The notes under the pieces are model-generated. The model was not told the DNA's origin, did no database searches, and saw only the letters and a list, made by a program, of their open reading frames with translations. Positions 16,784 through 27,806 of a stretch of 64,000 nt of DNA are shown in pieces. Source of the stretch: Erythrobacter colymbi (GTDB lineage: Bacteria; Pseudomonadota; Alphaproteobacteria; Sphingomonadales; Sphingomonadaceae); the NCBI RefSeq assembly GCF_002155685.1, contig NZ_MUYK01000001.1, positions 1-64,000 of the forward strand. Reading direction: 5' to 3'. Positions within the stretch are counted from its first letter, which is position 1. Each line of letters begins with the position of its first letter. The position numbers were made by a program, and so were the translations under genes.

Positions 16784-17712
16784 CCCCCACGCTGAACCAG
16801 CTCCACGAATACCGCACCGCCACCGACACGCCGCTCTTCTCCGGCCTGCCGGGCGATGTCGCGGTGAGCTTCGAATTCTTCCCGCCCAAGAGCGAGAAGA
16901 TGGAAGAGCAGCTGTGGGATGCGGTGACGCAGCTGAAGCCCTTGGGGCCGAGCTTCGTCTCGGTCACCTATGGCGCGGGCGGATCGACCCGCGAGCGCAC
17001 CCATGCGACGGTCGCGCGCATCATAGCGGAAGGCAAGCTGCCCGCCGCCGCGCACCTCACCTGCGTCGCAGCGAGCAAGGCCGAGATTCACGAGGTGGCT
17101 GAGCAGTACTGGGAAGCGGGCGTGCGCCACATCGTCGCGCTGCGCGGTGACGCGGGCGAGCCGGGCGCGCCCTTCACCCCGCACCCCGAAGGCTATGCCA
17201 GCGCCGCCGATCTGGTCGCGGGTCTCAAGGCCATCGCCCCGTTCGAGATCTCGGTTGCCGCCTATCCCGAGACGCACCCTGATGCGCTTTCGCCCGAGGC
17301 CGACATCGACAACCTCAAGCGCAAGATCGACGCCGGGGCGACCCGCGCGATCAGCCAGTTCTTCTTCTCGGCCGAAACCTTCTTCGCCTTCCGCGACAAG
17401 TGCGCGGCCGCCGGGATCGACGCGCCGATCCTGCCGGGCATCCTCCCCGTCACCAATGTCGCGCAGGCGCGGAAATTCGCGAGCGCCTGCGGGGCGGCGA
17501 TCCCGGCGTGGATGGATGGCCTGTTCGAAGGTCTCGACGAAAAGCCCGCCGCGCGCCAGCTGGTCGCAGCGACGGTCGCCGCCGAGCTGTGCCGCCGCCT
17601 CTATGCGGGCGGGGTGCGCGACTTCCACTTCTACACTCTCAATCGCCCCGAGCTCGCCTATGCGATCTGCCACATGCTCGGGAAGCGCCCCGTTTCGGAG
17701 AACGTCGCATGA
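16780..17712 (+). CDS. metF: Methylenetetrahydrofolate reductase [NAD(P)H]
   Basis: A 310-aa flavoprotein reducing 5,10-methylene-THF to 5-methyl-THF, the methyl donor for methionine synthase. It shows the TIM-barrel hallmarks SFEFFPPKS near residue 28, VTYGAGGSTRERT, HIVALRGD and AAYPETHPDA, plus a C-terminal FHFYTLNRPELAY that closes the folate site. The length is typical of bacterial MetF. It is coupled by ATGA overlaps both to the regulator upstream and to the first metH gene downstream, making a methyl-cycle operon that the upstream regulator probably controls. Confidence 0.96.
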   Translation: MTPTLNQLHEYRTATDTPLFSGLPGDVAVSFEFFPPKSEKMEEQLWDAVTQLKPLGPSFVSVTYGAGGSTRERTHATVARIIAEGKLPAAAHLTCVAASKAEIHEVAEQYWEAGVRHIVALRGDAGEPGAPFTPHPEGYASAADLVAGLKAIAPFEISVAAYPETHPDALSPEADIDNLKRKIDAGATRAISQFFFSAETFFAFRDKCAAAGIDAPILPGILPVTNVAQARKFASACGAAIPAWMDGLFEGLDEKPAARQLVAATVAAELCRRLYAGGVRDFHFYTLNRPELAYAICHMLGKRPVSENVA

Positions 17713-18752
17713 GCGCCCGCGCACAACTCCAGGCCGCGGCGAAAGACCGCGTGCTGATCTTCGACGGCGCTTTCGGAACGCAGATCCAGCTGCGCAAGCT
17801 CTCCGAGGAGGATTACGCCGGATCGCTCGGACTGCCCGCCGACCAGAAGGGCAACAACGACATCCTCGCGCTCACCCGCCCCGATGTGATTGCGGACATC
17901 ACCCGCGCCTATTTCGACGCGGGTTCGGATATCGTCTCGACCAACACCTTCTCGGCGAACCGCATCAGCCAGGCCGATTACGCCGCCGAGGCGCTGGTGC
18001 GCGACATCAACCTCGCCTCCGGCAAGATCGCGCGCGAGCTGGCGGATGAATATGCCGCCAAGGACGGCAAGCCCCGCTTCGTCGCGGGCGCGATCGGGCC
18101 GACCAACAAGACCCTCTCATTGAGCCCCGACGTCGAGGATCCGGGCTACCGCGAGATCGACTTCGACGAACTGGTCGCGGTCTACAAGGAACAGGCCGCC
18201 GCGCTGGTCGAGGGCGGGGTGGATTTCATCCTGATCGAGACGGTGTTCGATACATTGAACGCCAAGGCCGGGATCATGGCGGTCAAGCAGCTCGAGCGCG
18301 ATCTGGGGCGCGAGGTGCCGCTGATGATCTCGATGACGCTGACCGACCTGTCGGGCCGCAACCTCTCCGGGCACACCGTGGAGGCGTTCTGGTACGCGGT
18401 GAGGCACGCAAAGCCCGTCACCATCGGCCTCAATTGCAGCTTCGGCGCCGAGCAGCTGCGCCCGCACGTCAAGGTGCTCTCGCAGATCGCCGATACGCTG
18501 CTGCTGATCTATCCCAACGCGGGGCTTCCCAACGAGCTCGGCGAATATGACGAGCTGCCGGACACGACCGCGGGGCTGGTGAAGGACTGGGCGGATCACT
18601 GCCAGGTCAACATCCTCGGCGGGTGCTGCGGTTCCTCGCCGGCGCATATCGCCGCCATCGCCAAGGCGGTGGCGAACAGCGAGCCGCGCGCCGTGCCCTC
18701 GCCCGAACCGGCGATGAAGCTGGCGGGGCTGGAAGCCTTCATCGCCGCCTGA
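17709..18752 (+). CDS. metH: Methionine synthase, homocysteine-binding subunit (split MetH, N-terminal part)
   Basis: A 347-aa stand-alone homocysteine S-methyltransferase domain. The barrel begins RVLIFDGAFGTQIQ, and zinc ligands are Cys243 in LNCSFG and Cys306/Cys307 in GGCCGSSPAH. In Escherichia coli this domain is the first quarter of one MetH chain. Here the protein ends after the barrel and a separate gene supplies the folate, cobalamin and activation domains. Start ATG overlaps the metF stop. The two halves are separated by 105 bases holding a palindromic repeat. The split is common in alphaproteobacteria as far as I recall, so it is probably functional rather than a broken gene. Confidence 0.94.
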   Translation: MSARAQLQAAAKDRVLIFDGAFGTQIQLRKLSEEDYAGSLGLPADQKGNNDILALTRPDVIADITRAYFDAGSDIVSTNTFSANRISQADYAAEALVRDINLASGKIARELADEYAAKDGKPRFVAGAIGPTNKTLSLSPDVEDPGYREIDFDELVAVYKEQAAALVEGGVDFILIETVFDTLNAKAGIMAVKQLERDLGREVPLMISMTLTDLSGRNLSGHTVEAFWYAVRHAKPVTIGLNCSFGAEQLRPHVKVLSQIADTLLLIYPNAGLPNELGEYDELPDTTAGLVKDWADHCQVNILGGCCGSSPAHIAAIAKAVANSEPRAVPSPEPAMKLAGLEAFIAA

Positions 18753-18765
18753 CCTCACCCTCCCC

Positions 18766-18840
18766 CGTCATCCCCGCGCAGGCGGGGATCCAGCTTACCT
18801 CCGACCGACAAGCTGGACCCCCGCCTACGCGGGGGTGACG
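18766..18840. repeat. REP-like intergenic hairpin between the two metH genes
   Basis: Two inverted arms of about 31 bases (18766-18796 and 18810-18840) surround a short loop; each arm contains its own small GC hairpin (CCCCGCGCAGGCGGGG type). This is a common proteobacterial dispersed palindrome. It lies between co-transcribed metH halves and could stabilise or attenuate the transcript. Confidence 0.75.
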
Positions 18841-18857
18841 AGAAAAGCGAAAAGACC

Positions 18858-21473
<2,616 letters not shown>

Positions 21474-21506
21474 GCTGGCGAGGACGCGGGGACGCGCCCC
21501 GCGCCG

Positions 21507-21806
21507 TCAGGACGGGGTGTAGGTGCCCTGCGTCCAACCCGTCTCGGGATCGCCGCACCATTCGGTGGTTTTGTCCGCGATGGTGCAATAGACCCGCAGG
21601 TGGGTGCCGTCGCTCGCGTTCCAGACGGTCGCCGAAACCTGGCTTCCGGGGGCGGAAAACTGCCCCGTCACCCAGCCATTGCCATCGTTGCAGCGTTCGG
21701 TGACGGTGTAGCCGTCGGTCGAATAGACGCGGATATGCAGTTGGCCTGCGGTGTCGAACCAGCTGACGGTGGCCGTGCTGATCGGGAAGTTCGGATTGTC
21801 GCTCAT
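21507..21806 (-). CDS. RSL/BambL-type fucose-binding lectin, two-blade beta-propeller subunit
   Basis: A 99-aa protein made of two internal repeats (about residues 12-52 and 58-96), each with the pattern (I/L)RVYxxxxxxxTE(R/W)C-G-W(V/T)xG. This closely resembles remembered sequences of Ralstonia solanacearum lectin (RSL) and Burkholderia BambL, which trimerise into a six-bladed propeller that binds fucose. The sugar-contacting Arg26/Glu37 and Arg71/Glu82 pairs and Trp45/Trp91 are kept. One Trp per blade of RSL is replaced (Asn40, Gly85), so affinity or specificity may differ. There is no signal peptide. AGGGGG precedes the ATG; longer frames to 22190 are shadows. It diverges from the serine hydrolase gene. 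Confidence 0.85.
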   Translation of the reverse strand: MSDNPNFPISTATVSWFDTAGQLHIRVYSTDGYTVTERCNDGNGWVTGQFSAPGSQVSATVWNASDGTHLRVYCTIADKTTEWCGDPETGWTQGTYTPS

Positions 21807-21945
21807 CGTTCTATCCCCCTGATTTTGGCGAATCTTGCCAAGGGGTTGGAGGATGACGCATCGTTGCAGGGCTGACAACAGGCGGGGCTTCGGGGACCAG
21901 CGGGGCGCGATTGATCGCGGGGGCTTTTGCAGGGATAAGGCAGGG

Positions 21946-23166
21946 ATGATCCGCCGCCTCCTCGCCGCTCTGGCTCTCGTTGCCGCCCCCGCCGCCGCGC
22001 AGGAAACGCCGGCGCCACCCGCGAGCGTCGTAGTGGCCTTCGACCGCGAGACGATCCGCCCGCTGATCGTCGAAGGGCTGGCGAGCAAGGAAACGGGCCG
22101 CAAGCTCGAGGCCAATGATCCGGTGCGGATCGCCTCGATCTCCAAGCTGATCATGGCGCTGACCGCGCTCAGGCTGGCGGACGAGGGCAAGGTCGATCTT
22201 GATCGCGATGTCTCGGACTATCTCGGGTGGAAGGTGCGCTCGCCCTACTTCCCCGATGTGCCGGTGACGCTCGGCCAGCTGATGTCGCACCGCGCAGCGC
22301 TTTCGGGCACGGCGGATTACATCATTCCCTTGGGCGAGAGCCTCGAAGCGAAATTCGCTGACCCTGCCTCGTGGCGCGAGGGCGTGCGGCCGGGCGGGCG
22401 CAATGATCCCCTGCGCCGGCCCGATCCGCTGGAGTTCCTCTATTCCAACCTCGGCGCACCGCTGGTGGCGACCGTGCTCGAAGCGGCTTCGGGCGAGCGC
22501 TATGACCGGCTGGTCGAGCGCCTGGTGTTCGCGCCGCTGGGGGTGAAGGCCTGCCTCAACTGGATCGGCTGCGATGCCGACATGGCGGCACGCGCGGTGA
22601 CGCTCTACCGCGACACCGGCGAGGTGGCGAAGGATGGCCCCGCCGACCTGCCGCCCGCCTGCACGATCCCCGTGGCGGAAGGGCAGGCGTGTGACCTCGA
22701 CGCCTATGTGCCCGGCACCAATGCCTCGATCTTCAGCCCGCAGGGCGGGGTGCGGATCGGGATGATGGACCTCGCGAAGATCGGGCAGGCTATTCTTTTC
22801 AAGGACGGGTACTGGCCAGCCAGCGCCGACAATGTGCTGAATGACGTCACCGAACGCGGTGAGACGAAAGGGCAGGAATTCTTCTGCCATTACTGGATGG
22901 GCGTTCAGTACATCAATCGCTTCCCCGGGCGCTGCAAGGACGGTCTGTTCGACAGGACCGACGTTCCCGAGACCGACGCTGTCGGCCATTCGGGCGAAGC
23001 CTATGGGTTGCAATCGGGCCTGTGGCTGTTGGCTGGCGGCGAGACAGGGCTGGTCTACTTCACCACGCAGGTCCCGCCTCCAGCGGGCGGCGAGGATACC
23101 GGCGGCTTTACGGACCGGGAAAAGGCGCTGATGGCGCGGGCGTCTATGGTGCCGTTCGACAAATAG
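21946..23166 (+). CDS. Secreted serine hydrolase of the beta-lactamase class C / esterase VIII family
   Basis: A 406-aa protein with a cleavable signal peptide (MIRRLLAALALVAAPAAA). The SxxK nucleophile motif is SISK at residues 64-67, YSN is at 166-168 and a C-terminal GHSGEAYG replaces KTG. This pattern fits D-alanyl-D-alanine carboxypeptidase-like esterases more than true AmpC beta-lactamases. The ATG was chosen for the signal peptide and the AAGGCAGGG ribosome site; an in-frame start at 21835 adds a non-hydrophobic leader. Expected location is the periplasm. Substrate is unknown: peptidoglycan peptides or esters are plausible. Confidence 0.88.
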   Translation: MIRRLLAALALVAAPAAAQETPAPPASVVVAFDRETIRPLIVEGLASKETGRKLEANDPVRIASISKLIMALTALRLADEGKVDLDRDVSDYLGWKVRSPYFPDVPVTLGQLMSHRAALSGTADYIIPLGESLEAKFADPASWREGVRPGGRNDPLRRPDPLEFLYSNLGAPLVATVLEAASGERYDRLVERLVFAPLGVKACLNWIGCDADMAARAVTLYRDTGEVAKDGPADLPPACTIPVAEGQACDLDAYVPGTNASIFSPQGGVRIGMMDLAKIGQAILFKDGYWPASADNVLNDVTERGETKGQEFFCHYWMGVQYINRFPGRCKDGLFDRTDVPETDAVGHSGEAYGLQSGLWLLAGGETGLVYFTTQVPPPAGGEDTGGFTDREKALMARASMVPFDK

Positions 23167-23170
23167 AACT

Positions 23171-23263
23171 GTTCGTGCTGAGCTTGTCGAAGCACCGCCC
23201 TTCTTGATCCTCTCGTGGTCCTCGAAGGAAAAGTGCGGCCCTTCGACAAGCTCAGGGCGAACG
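23171..23263. repeat. Dispersed intergenic palindrome (CTGAGCTTGTCGAAG type)
   Basis: Arms at 23171-23200 and 23234-23263 are inverted copies of a widely distributed proteobacterial intergenic repeat. It lies between the convergent hydrolase and antiporter genes, where it may act as a bidirectional transcript end. Confidence 0.7.
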
Positions 23264-23272
23264 GACGTTTTT

Positions 23273-24475
23273 CTAGGCCTCCGCCTTCACCCTTGCGTCC
23301 AGCCGCTTCAGCAGCGGGGTGACCATCGGCACGGTCAGCGTCGTGCTCGTCACCGCCATCAGCAGCAGCGCGGTGAAGGCTTCGTTCGAGATGATGCCCT
23401 TGTCGAGAAGCACATTGGCAAAGATGATCTCGATCAGCGCCTTGGTCTGGAGCAGCCAGCCGATCACGCTCGCCTCGCCCGGACGCCAGCCGAGCAGCTT
23501 GCCCGCGATCTGGACGCCGAGCAGCTTGCCGCTGACCGATGCGGCGAGCAGCAGTGCGGCCGCGCCGAACACGGCGAGCCCGCCCACGTCCCACTGGGTC
23601 CTGAGGCCGGTCGAGAGGAAGAACACCGGCATGATCGTCAGCAGCACGGTGTTGCGGAAGCGGTCCATCGCCTCGTGCCCGAACCACTTGGCGTCGAGCA
23701 CCACGCCCGCGAGGAACGCGCCGACCATGTAGTGCAGGCCCGACCAGTCCGCGCCGAAACCGACGACGGCGAGCCAGATCAGCCCGACATACCAGCGGTC
23801 GTCCTCCTTGAGGCGCACCATCAGCTTGCGGATCAGGTAGGCGGCGATTGCGAAGCCGACGAGGAAGATGCCCTGCCGCTCGATCCGCGCCCAATCGAGC
23901 AGGATCAGCGCGAGCACGCCCCAGATCGCGACATCGTCGAGGCTGGCATAGCGCAGGATGCGCTGGCCGAGCGGCTCGCGCAGGATGCCGAGCTTCTCCA
24001 TCAGCAGGGCGAGGATGGGGAGCGCGGTGACCGCGCAGGCCATGCCGATGCCGAGGATGATCTGCCAGGTCGAACCCTTGGGGCCGATCCAGCCCGGCCC
24101 GCTCGCGAGCAGGATCGCCGCCGCCGCGCAGCCCAGCGCCATCGGGAACAGCAGCGCGCAGGCCGCCGTGACGCTGCTTTCCGCGCGGCGCTCCCAGGCG
24201 AGCTTGAGGTCGAGTTCGAGCCCCGCGACCCACACGAACAGCATCACCGCCCACCAGGCGACGCCGTTGAGCGCGCCGATCACCTCGGGCTTGAAGACGA
24301 AGGCGTAGTATTCGGGATAGGCAGCGCCCAGTACCCCCGGGCCGAGCAGGATGCCGCCCACGATCTGGACCACGACGAGCGGCATCCAGTATTCGGTGTT
24401 GAGCAAACGCCATACCAGCCACGGAGCGGCGAAGATGATCGTCAGCGCGATCAGATAGACTTCCGTGGTATTCAT
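23273..24475 (-). CDS. Cation:proton antiporter, CPA2 (Kef/NapA-like) family
   Basis: A 400-aa inner-membrane antiporter with about 12 helices. Family features include GGILLGPGVLG, FVWVAGLELDLK, the ALPILALLMEK helix and SLDDVAIWGVLALIL, whose two adjacent Asp correspond to the ion-binding site. No cytosolic RCK or TrkA-N domain follows the membrane part, so it is the short form. The start is ATG at 24475 (MNTTEVYLIAL). The frame continues to 24529 but adds a basic tail without homology. It probably exchanges Na+ or K+ for protons. The ion is not decidable from sequence. Confidence 0.88.
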   Translation of the reverse strand: MNTTEVYLIALTIIFAAPWLVWRLLNTEYWMPLVVVQIVGGILLGPGVLGAAYPEYYAFVFKPEVIGALNGVAWWAVMLFVWVAGLELDLKLAWERRAESSVTAACALLFPMALGCAAAAILLASGPGWIGPKGSTWQIILGIGMACAVTALPILALLMEKLGILREPLGQRILRYASLDDVAIWGVLALILLDWARIERQGIFLVGFAIAAYLIRKLMVRLKEDDRWYVGLIWLAVVGFGADWSGLHYMVGAFLAGVVLDAKWFGHEAMDRFRNTVLLTIMPVFFLSTGLRTQWDVGGLAVFGAAALLLAASVSGKLLGVQIAGKLLGWRPGEASVIGWLLQTKALIEIIFANVLLDKGIISNEAFTALLLMAVTSTTLTVPMVTPLLKRLDARVKAEA

Positions 24476-24621
24476 CCCGCGTTCACCCATAAAACCGCGC
24501 GTTTCCGCCCGCAATTGCGTTTTCCACACGGCAAACCGGCGTTCGCCCGATTGACGCGATGCAGCAATTCGGACAGGGCAGGGGCGTCTTCCGCGGCAGG
24601 AGTGATTCTGGCGCGGGCAGG

Positions 24622-24818
24622 CGAGCGGGAGAGCCCGATGCCTCTGTCAAAGGGGGCAAAGGCGCCGAAGGAGCAACCGCCCCGGAAACTCTCAGGCCAC
24701 CGGACCGCTCGGCTGCATGACACTCTGGAAAGCGCTGCGGGCTTCGGCTTGCGGCCACCGAAGGGGAGGCGGGCCATCGAAGAAGGCCCCGCCGAAGCTC
24801 TCAGGTCACCCGACAGAG
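24622..24818 (+). ncRNA. Tandem glycine riboswitch (gcvT motif)
   Basis: Two consecutive aptamers are seen. The first runs 24622-24711 with P1 CGAGCGG/CCGCTCG and contains GGGAGAGCCCG, GCCGAAGGAGCAA and GGAAACTCTCAGG. The second, about 24723-24818, has P1 CTCTG/CAGAG with ACCGAAGGGG and CGAAGCTCTCAGG. These are the conserved cores of the glycine aptamer, and it precedes the glycine cleavage genes, so glycine binding likely turns them on. The following 64 bases would hold the expression platform. The bases at 24476-24621 between the antiporter start and the aptamer show no gene and presumably carry the promoter. Confidence 0.93.
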
Positions 24819-24882
24819 GGGGCAGTATCAGGGCGGCGCGTTTGCGCTGCCGGACTGCCGTATTCTGCCGGGGATTTTCCGA

Positions 24883-26022
24883 GTGAGCGACCACGACACC
24901 GAAGACCATCTCGAAGACATCCCGCTGGAGGCGCTGCCTCTGGATGCCTGGCACCGTGCGCGCGGTGCGCGGTTGGTGCCCTTCGCGGGCTACGAGATGC
25001 CGATCCAGTACGAAGGGATCGTCGCCGAGCATAACTGGACGCGCGAGAGCGCGGGGCTGTTCGACGTGTCGCACATGGGCCAGCTGGTGCTGTCCGGCCC
25101 CGGGCTCGACGAAGCGGTCGAGGCGGTGTTGCCGATCGACCTTTCGACGCTGAAGCTCGGCCAGCAGCGCTATTCGCTGCTGCTCGATGAAGAGGGTGGG
25201 GTGCTCGATGACCTGATGGTCTCGCGCTGGCCCGAGGCGCTCTATCTGGTGGTCAACGGCGCGACCAAGTGGGACGACATGGGGACGCTGCGCGAGGCAC
25301 TGCCCGACGACATCACCATGAACTACCTCGACGAGCGCGCGCTGCTCGCGCTGCAAGGCCCCAAGGCGGCGGATGCGCTCGCCCGCCATGCGACGGGCGA
25401 ATATCCGCTCTCGGCGCTGACCTTCATGAAGTTCGGTCGCTTCCGGATCGCAGGCCACGACGTCACCATCGCCCGTGCGGGCTATACCGGCGAGGACGGG
25501 TTCGAGATTTCGCTCCCCGCCGAAGCTGCCGCCGAGATTGCCGACCTGCTCTGCGGCGAGCCGGAAGTGAAGCCCATCGGCCTCGGCGCGCGGGACTCCC
25601 TGCGGCTCGAGGCAGGCCTGCCGCTCTACGGCCATGATCTTTCGCCCGAAACCTCGCCGATCGAGGCGGGCCTTACCTTCGGCATCAACAAGCGCCGCCG
25701 CACCGAAGGTGGCTATCCCGGGGCCGAGCGGATCAACCGCGAGATCGTGGAGGGCACAGCGCGCAAGTGGGTCGGCCTCAAGATCGAAGGCCGTCTGCCC
25801 GCCCGTGAAGGTGCGGAAGTGTTCAGCGGCGCGGAGAAGATCGGCACCGTTACCTCCGGCGGCTTCTCGCCCACGCTCGGCGCGCCCATCGCCATGGCCT
25901 ATGTCGCCAGCGAGCACGCCGCCATCGGCACCCAGCTCGAGGTGGAAGTGCGCGGCAAGCGCCTCGCCGCCACCGTCTCGCCCACACCTTTTGTCCCGCA
26001 CCGCTACCACAGGGGGAACTGA
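24883..26022 (+). CDS. gcvT: Glycine cleavage system T protein (aminomethyltransferase)
   Basis: A 379-aa tetrahydrofolate-dependent aminomethyltransferase that releases ammonia and forms 5,10-methylene-THF from the lipoyl-bound aminomethyl group. Matching segments are LVPFAGYEMPIQY, GLFDVSHMGQ, ARAGYTGEDGFEIS and GLGARDSLRLEAGLPLYGHD with a C-terminal TSGGFSPTLG. The start is GTG at 24883, giving an acidic N-terminal extension before the conserved part; no strong ribosome site is visible, so a later start is possible. It is the first gene after the glycine riboswitch. Confidence 0.95.
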   Translation: MSDHDTEDHLEDIPLEALPLDAWHRARGARLVPFAGYEMPIQYEGIVAEHNWTRESAGLFDVSHMGQLVLSGPGLDEAVEAVLPIDLSTLKLGQQRYSLLLDEEGGVLDDLMVSRWPEALYLVVNGATKWDDMGTLREALPDDITMNYLDERALLALQGPKAADALARHATGEYPLSALTFMKFGRFRIAGHDVTIARAGYTGEDGFEISLPAEAAAEIADLLCGEPEVKPIGLGARDSLRLEAGLPLYGHDLSPETSPIEAGLTFGINKRRRTEGGYPGAERINREIVEGTARKWVGLKIEGRLPAREGAEVFSGAEKIGTVTSGGFSPTLGAPIAMAYVASEHAAIGTQLEVEVRGKRLAATVSPTPFVPHRYHRGN

Positions 26023-26025
26023 CTC

Positions 26026-26394
26026 ATGCGTTACTACACTGACGAACACGAATGGATCGAAGTCGAAGGCGACATCGCGACTGTCGGCATCACCGACTAC
26101 GCGCAGGGCCAGCTTGGCGACATCGTCTTTGTCGAACTGCCCGAAGTCGGCGCGATGATCGAGCAGGGCAAGGACGCGGCCGTGGTCGAGAGCGTCAAGG
26201 CCGCCTCGGACGTCTACGCCCCGATCACCGGCGAAATCACCGAAGTGAACCCCGCGCTCGAGGAAGACCCGGCGCTGGTGAACAGCGCGCCCGAAGACGG
26301 CGGCTGGTTCTTCAAGATGACCATCGCGGACGCCGGCGAGCTCGACGGCCTGATGGATGAAGACGGCTACAAGGCCTTCCTCGAAGGGCTCTGA
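26026..26394 (+). CDS. gcvH: Glycine cleavage system H protein (lipoyl carrier)
   Basis: A 122-aa carrier that shuttles the aminomethyl intermediate between P, T and L proteins. The lipoylation site is Lys58 within [10 protein letters not shown], and the fold begins with [13 protein letters not shown] and contains [19 protein letters not shown]. It starts 3 bases after gcvT and lies within the riboswitch-controlled operon. Confidence 0.97.
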   Translation: MRYYTDEHEWIEVEGDIATVGITDYAQGQLGDIVFVELPEVGAMIEQGKDAAVVESVKAASDVYAPITGEITEVNPALEEDPALVNSAPEDGGWFFKMTIADAGELDGLMDEDGYKAFLEGL

Positions 26395-26432
26395 TCCCCC
26401 TCGCAACCTCTCCCAACCGAGGCTGAACACCC

Positions 26433-27806
26433 ATGCGCTACCTTCCTCTCACCGACACCGACCGGCAGGACATGCTGGCGAAAATCGGCGCTTCGACCAT
26501 CGACGACCTGTTTGTCGACGTGCCCGAAGTCGCCCGTCTCGACGGCCCGATCCGCGGGTTGCCGATGCACGCGAGCGAGATGGCGGTCGAACGCCACATG
26601 AAGGCGCTCGCCGCCAAGAACCTGGTGGCGGGCGAAGTGCCGTTCTTCCTCGGCGCGGGGGCCTACCGCCACCACGTGCCCGCGAGCGTCGATACCATCA
26701 TCCAGCGCGGCGAGTTCCTGACCGCCTACACGCCCTACCAGCCGGAAATCGCGCAGGGCACGCTGCAGATGCTGTTCGAGTTCCAGACGCAGGTCGCGCG
26801 GCTCTATGGCTGCGCGGTGGCGAACGCTTCGCTCTATGACGGCTCGACCGCCTGCTGGGAGGCCGTCGCGATGGCGACCCGTGTCACCAAGCGCAAGCGC
26901 GCGGTGCTCTCGGGCGCGCTCCACCCGCATTATGCGCAGGTGGTGAAGACGATGGCGCACTTCACCGGCGACACCATCGCCGACGCGCTACCTTCGATCA
27001 CCTCCGATCCCGAGCTCACTGGCCTGATCGGGCGGATCGACGAGGAGACCGCCTGCGTCGTGGTGCAATATCCCGACATCCTCGGCCGCATCGCTGACCT
27101 CGCCCCGATCGCCGAAGCCGCCCACGCCAAGGGCGCGCTGCTGGTGGTGGTGAACACCGAACCCGTGGCGCTGGGGGCGATCAAGGCGCCGGGCGAGATG
27201 GGCGCGGATATCGTGGTGGGCGAAGGGCAATCGCTCGGCGTCGGCCTGCAATTCGGCGGGCCCTACCTCGGCCTCTTCGCCGTGCGCGATCCCAAGCACG
27301 TGCGCCAGATGCCCGGCCGCCTGTGCGGCGAGACCACCGATGCCGAGGGCAAGCGCGCCTTCGTGCTCACCCTCTCGACCCGCGAGCAGCACATCCGCCG
27401 CGAGAAAGCGACCAGCAACATCTGCACCAACTCGGGGCTGTGCGCGCTCGCCTTCACCGTCCACATGACGCTGCTGGGCGAGAAGGGCCTGCGCGAGCTG
27501 GCGGCGGAGAACCACCGCCTCGCCTGCCTCGCCGCCGACCGGCTGGCCAAGGTGCCGGGCGTGGAAGTGCTCAACAACGCCTTCTTCAACGAGTTCACCC
27601 TGATGCTGGGCGGCAAGCCCGCGCGTGAAATCATCCGCGACCTCGCGGACCGCGGCGTGCTCGGCGGGGTGTCGCTCGGCCGGCTCTATCCGGGGGTCGA
27701 GGCGCTGGAGCACGCGCTGCTCGTCGCCGTGACCGAGACCACCACCGAAGAGGATATCGAACGCCTCGCCACAGAGCTCGAAGCCGCCATCAAGGAGACC
27801 GTGTGA
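26433..27806 (+). CDS. gcvPA: Glycine dehydrogenase (decarboxylating) subunit 1
   Basis: A 457-aa N-terminal-type P-protein subunit of the two-gene P protein. Typical parts are [32 protein letters not shown], the [20 protein letters not shown] segment and [15 protein letters not shown]. This subunit lacks the PLP lysine, which is in the partner encoded next. The stop overlaps the start region of gcvPB (GTGTGATG), so synthesis of the two subunits is probably coupled for heterotetramer assembly. Confidence 0.96.
   Translation: MRYLPLTDTDRQDMLAKIGASTIDDLFVDVPEVARLDGPIRGLPMHASEMAVERHMKALAAKNLVAGEVPFFLGAGAYRHHVPASVDTIIQRGEFLTAYTPYQPEIAQGTLQMLFEFQTQVARLYGCAVANASLYDGSTACWEAVAMATRVTKRKRAVLSGALHPHYAQVVKTMAHFTGDTIADALPSITSDPELTGLIGRIDEETACVVVQYPDILGRIADLAPIAEAAHAKGALLVVVNTEPVALGAIKAPGEMGADIVVGEGQSLGVGLQFGGPYLGLFAVRDPKHVRQMPGRLCGETTDAEGKRAFVLTLSTREQHIRREKATSNICTNSGLCALAFTVHMTLLGEKGLRELAAENHRLACLAADRLAKVPGVEVLNNAFFNEFTLMLGGKPAREIIRDLADRGVLGGVSLGRLYPGVEALEHALLVAVTETTTEEDIERLATELEAAIKETV

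Noticed and set aside
21835..21945. A longer N-terminus for the serine hydrolase
   Set aside because: It would add 37 polar, basic residues before an obvious signal peptide and start inside the divergent promoter region.
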